A stretch of DNA of 64,000 nt, taken from contig NZ_JAJIRP010000001.1 of NCBI RefSeq assembly GCF_025717555.1, positions 682,001 to 746,000 on the forward strand, written 5' to 3'. This stretch comes from Paucibacter sp. B2R-40 (GTDB taxonomy: Bacteria > Pseudomonadota > Gammaproteobacteria > Burkholderiales > Burkholderiaceae_C). Positions 63,793 through 64,000 of this stretch are shown here, piece by piece (the first letter of the stretch is position 1; each line of letters begins with the position of its first letter). The notes beneath the pieces were generated by a model that searched no databases, was not told the DNA's origin, and worked only from the letters and a program-made list of their open reading frames with translations. Both the position numbers and the translations under genes were made by a program.

Positions 63793-64000
63793 GGTCCACT
63801 ACAGACCGCCAGCAGTCGTACGATTTTGGCGAACAAACAACCGCTGCCCTCGAAACCGGCCATTGAGCATTTCGTTGGACGAAATTCTGCAGCACCTCCC
63901 GAAGCTGCCGATCGCAAAATTTGCAGCGCTAGACCATCAGGGCACGTGGCGCCGACTGATCCAACGACAGCTTTCACAAGCTGCGAAATGGAATCAGGGC

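Larger units (their letters stand above)
33727..64000. mobile_element. Tn7-like transposon inserted in comM, far end outside the window
   Basis: Begins where comM homology stops and carries tnsA, tnsB, tnsC and tniQ at its tnsA-proximal end. No comM 5' half, second terminus or target duplication was found before 64000, so the element is at least 30 kb or was later rearranged. Composition and gene content change sharply at the boundary: cargo includes two biosynthetic clusters and several insertion-sequence scraps. The exact terminus is uncertain because only about 45 bases separate comM and the tnsA start, and I could not define TnsB-binding repeats there. Confidence 0.75.

Noticed and set aside
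33727-64000. CRISPR-associated transposon
   Set aside because: No cas genes and no repeat-spacer array were seen near tniQ or elsewhere in the element.
1-64000. tRNA or rRNA genes
   Set aside because: No cloverleaf or rRNA-like stretch was recognised on reading either strand; a tRNAscan run would be decisive.

Overview
The window is high-GC proteobacterial DNA. Several features point to the Betaproteobacteria, order Burkholderiales: a PhaM-type PHA granule protein, a DUF3567 protein, a metH gene split in two, an apparent SAH riboswitch upstream of metH, a PEP-CTERM protein and a glcDEF operon. I cannot name the genus from the sequence.

Positions 1-33,700 look like ordinary chromosome. They hold a large sensor kinase (cut by the window start), a PafA-like phosphatase, two related periplasmic binding proteins, a hemolysin III protein, a diguanylate cyclase, a YpfJ-type metallopeptidase, an HPr-rel-A type set (Tat-signal protein, PqqD-like protein, HprK-related kinase, nucleotidyltransferase) and pssA. 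A glcDEF operon with a methyltransferase embedded follows, then phaM, TraB and retropepsin-like genes, an AAA+ ATPase, DUF3567, DUF3108, FAH, DUF4197 and ProQ genes, and the two halves of metH with an antisense gene between them. The last chromosomal genes are a membrane protein, a PEP-CTERM protein and the 3' part of comM.

At about 33,730 comM is cut at the codons for its conserved Gly-Gly-Ser-Pro stretch. A Tn7-like module (tnsA, tnsB, tnsC, tniQ, each overlapping the next by 3-4 bases) begins almost at once. The 5' half of comM does not reappear before 64,000, so the remaining 30 kb is best read as transposon cargo, with the far end outside the window.

The cargo carries two probable natural-product systems. 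The first (38,659-48,738, minus strand) is a tightly overlapping operon. It encodes a PLP-fold-like protein, a TauD-like Fe/2-oxoglutarate oxygenase, an NAD-dependent malate/lactate dehydrogenase-like protein, a GNAT/FemAB-like acyltransferase, an ATP-grasp-like ligase, a two-subunit ThDP 2-oxoacid decarboxylase, an MFS exporter and a second ATP-grasp ligase. A ParB/SbnI-like putative serine kinase lies downstream. It looks like a non-ribosomal, ATP-grasp-built small peptide or amino-acid antimetabolite pathway.

The second (51,405-61,279, plus strand) looks like a ribosomal peptide (RiPP/bacteriocin) operon. A 52-residue precursor with a double-glycine leader and a His-rich 16-residue core is followed by two related cupin/JmjC-type oxygenases, an HlyD adaptor, a C39-peptidase ABC exporter, and a LolD/FtsX-type ABC pair likely to give self-protection. 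A perfect palindrome lies just before the precursor and a strong hairpin just after it. I do not recognise this gene combination as a named family.

Between and after the two clusters lie fragments of IS3, IS66 and serine-recombinase elements, a possible group II intron scrap, and a 566-residue protein that may be a distant TnsE relative.
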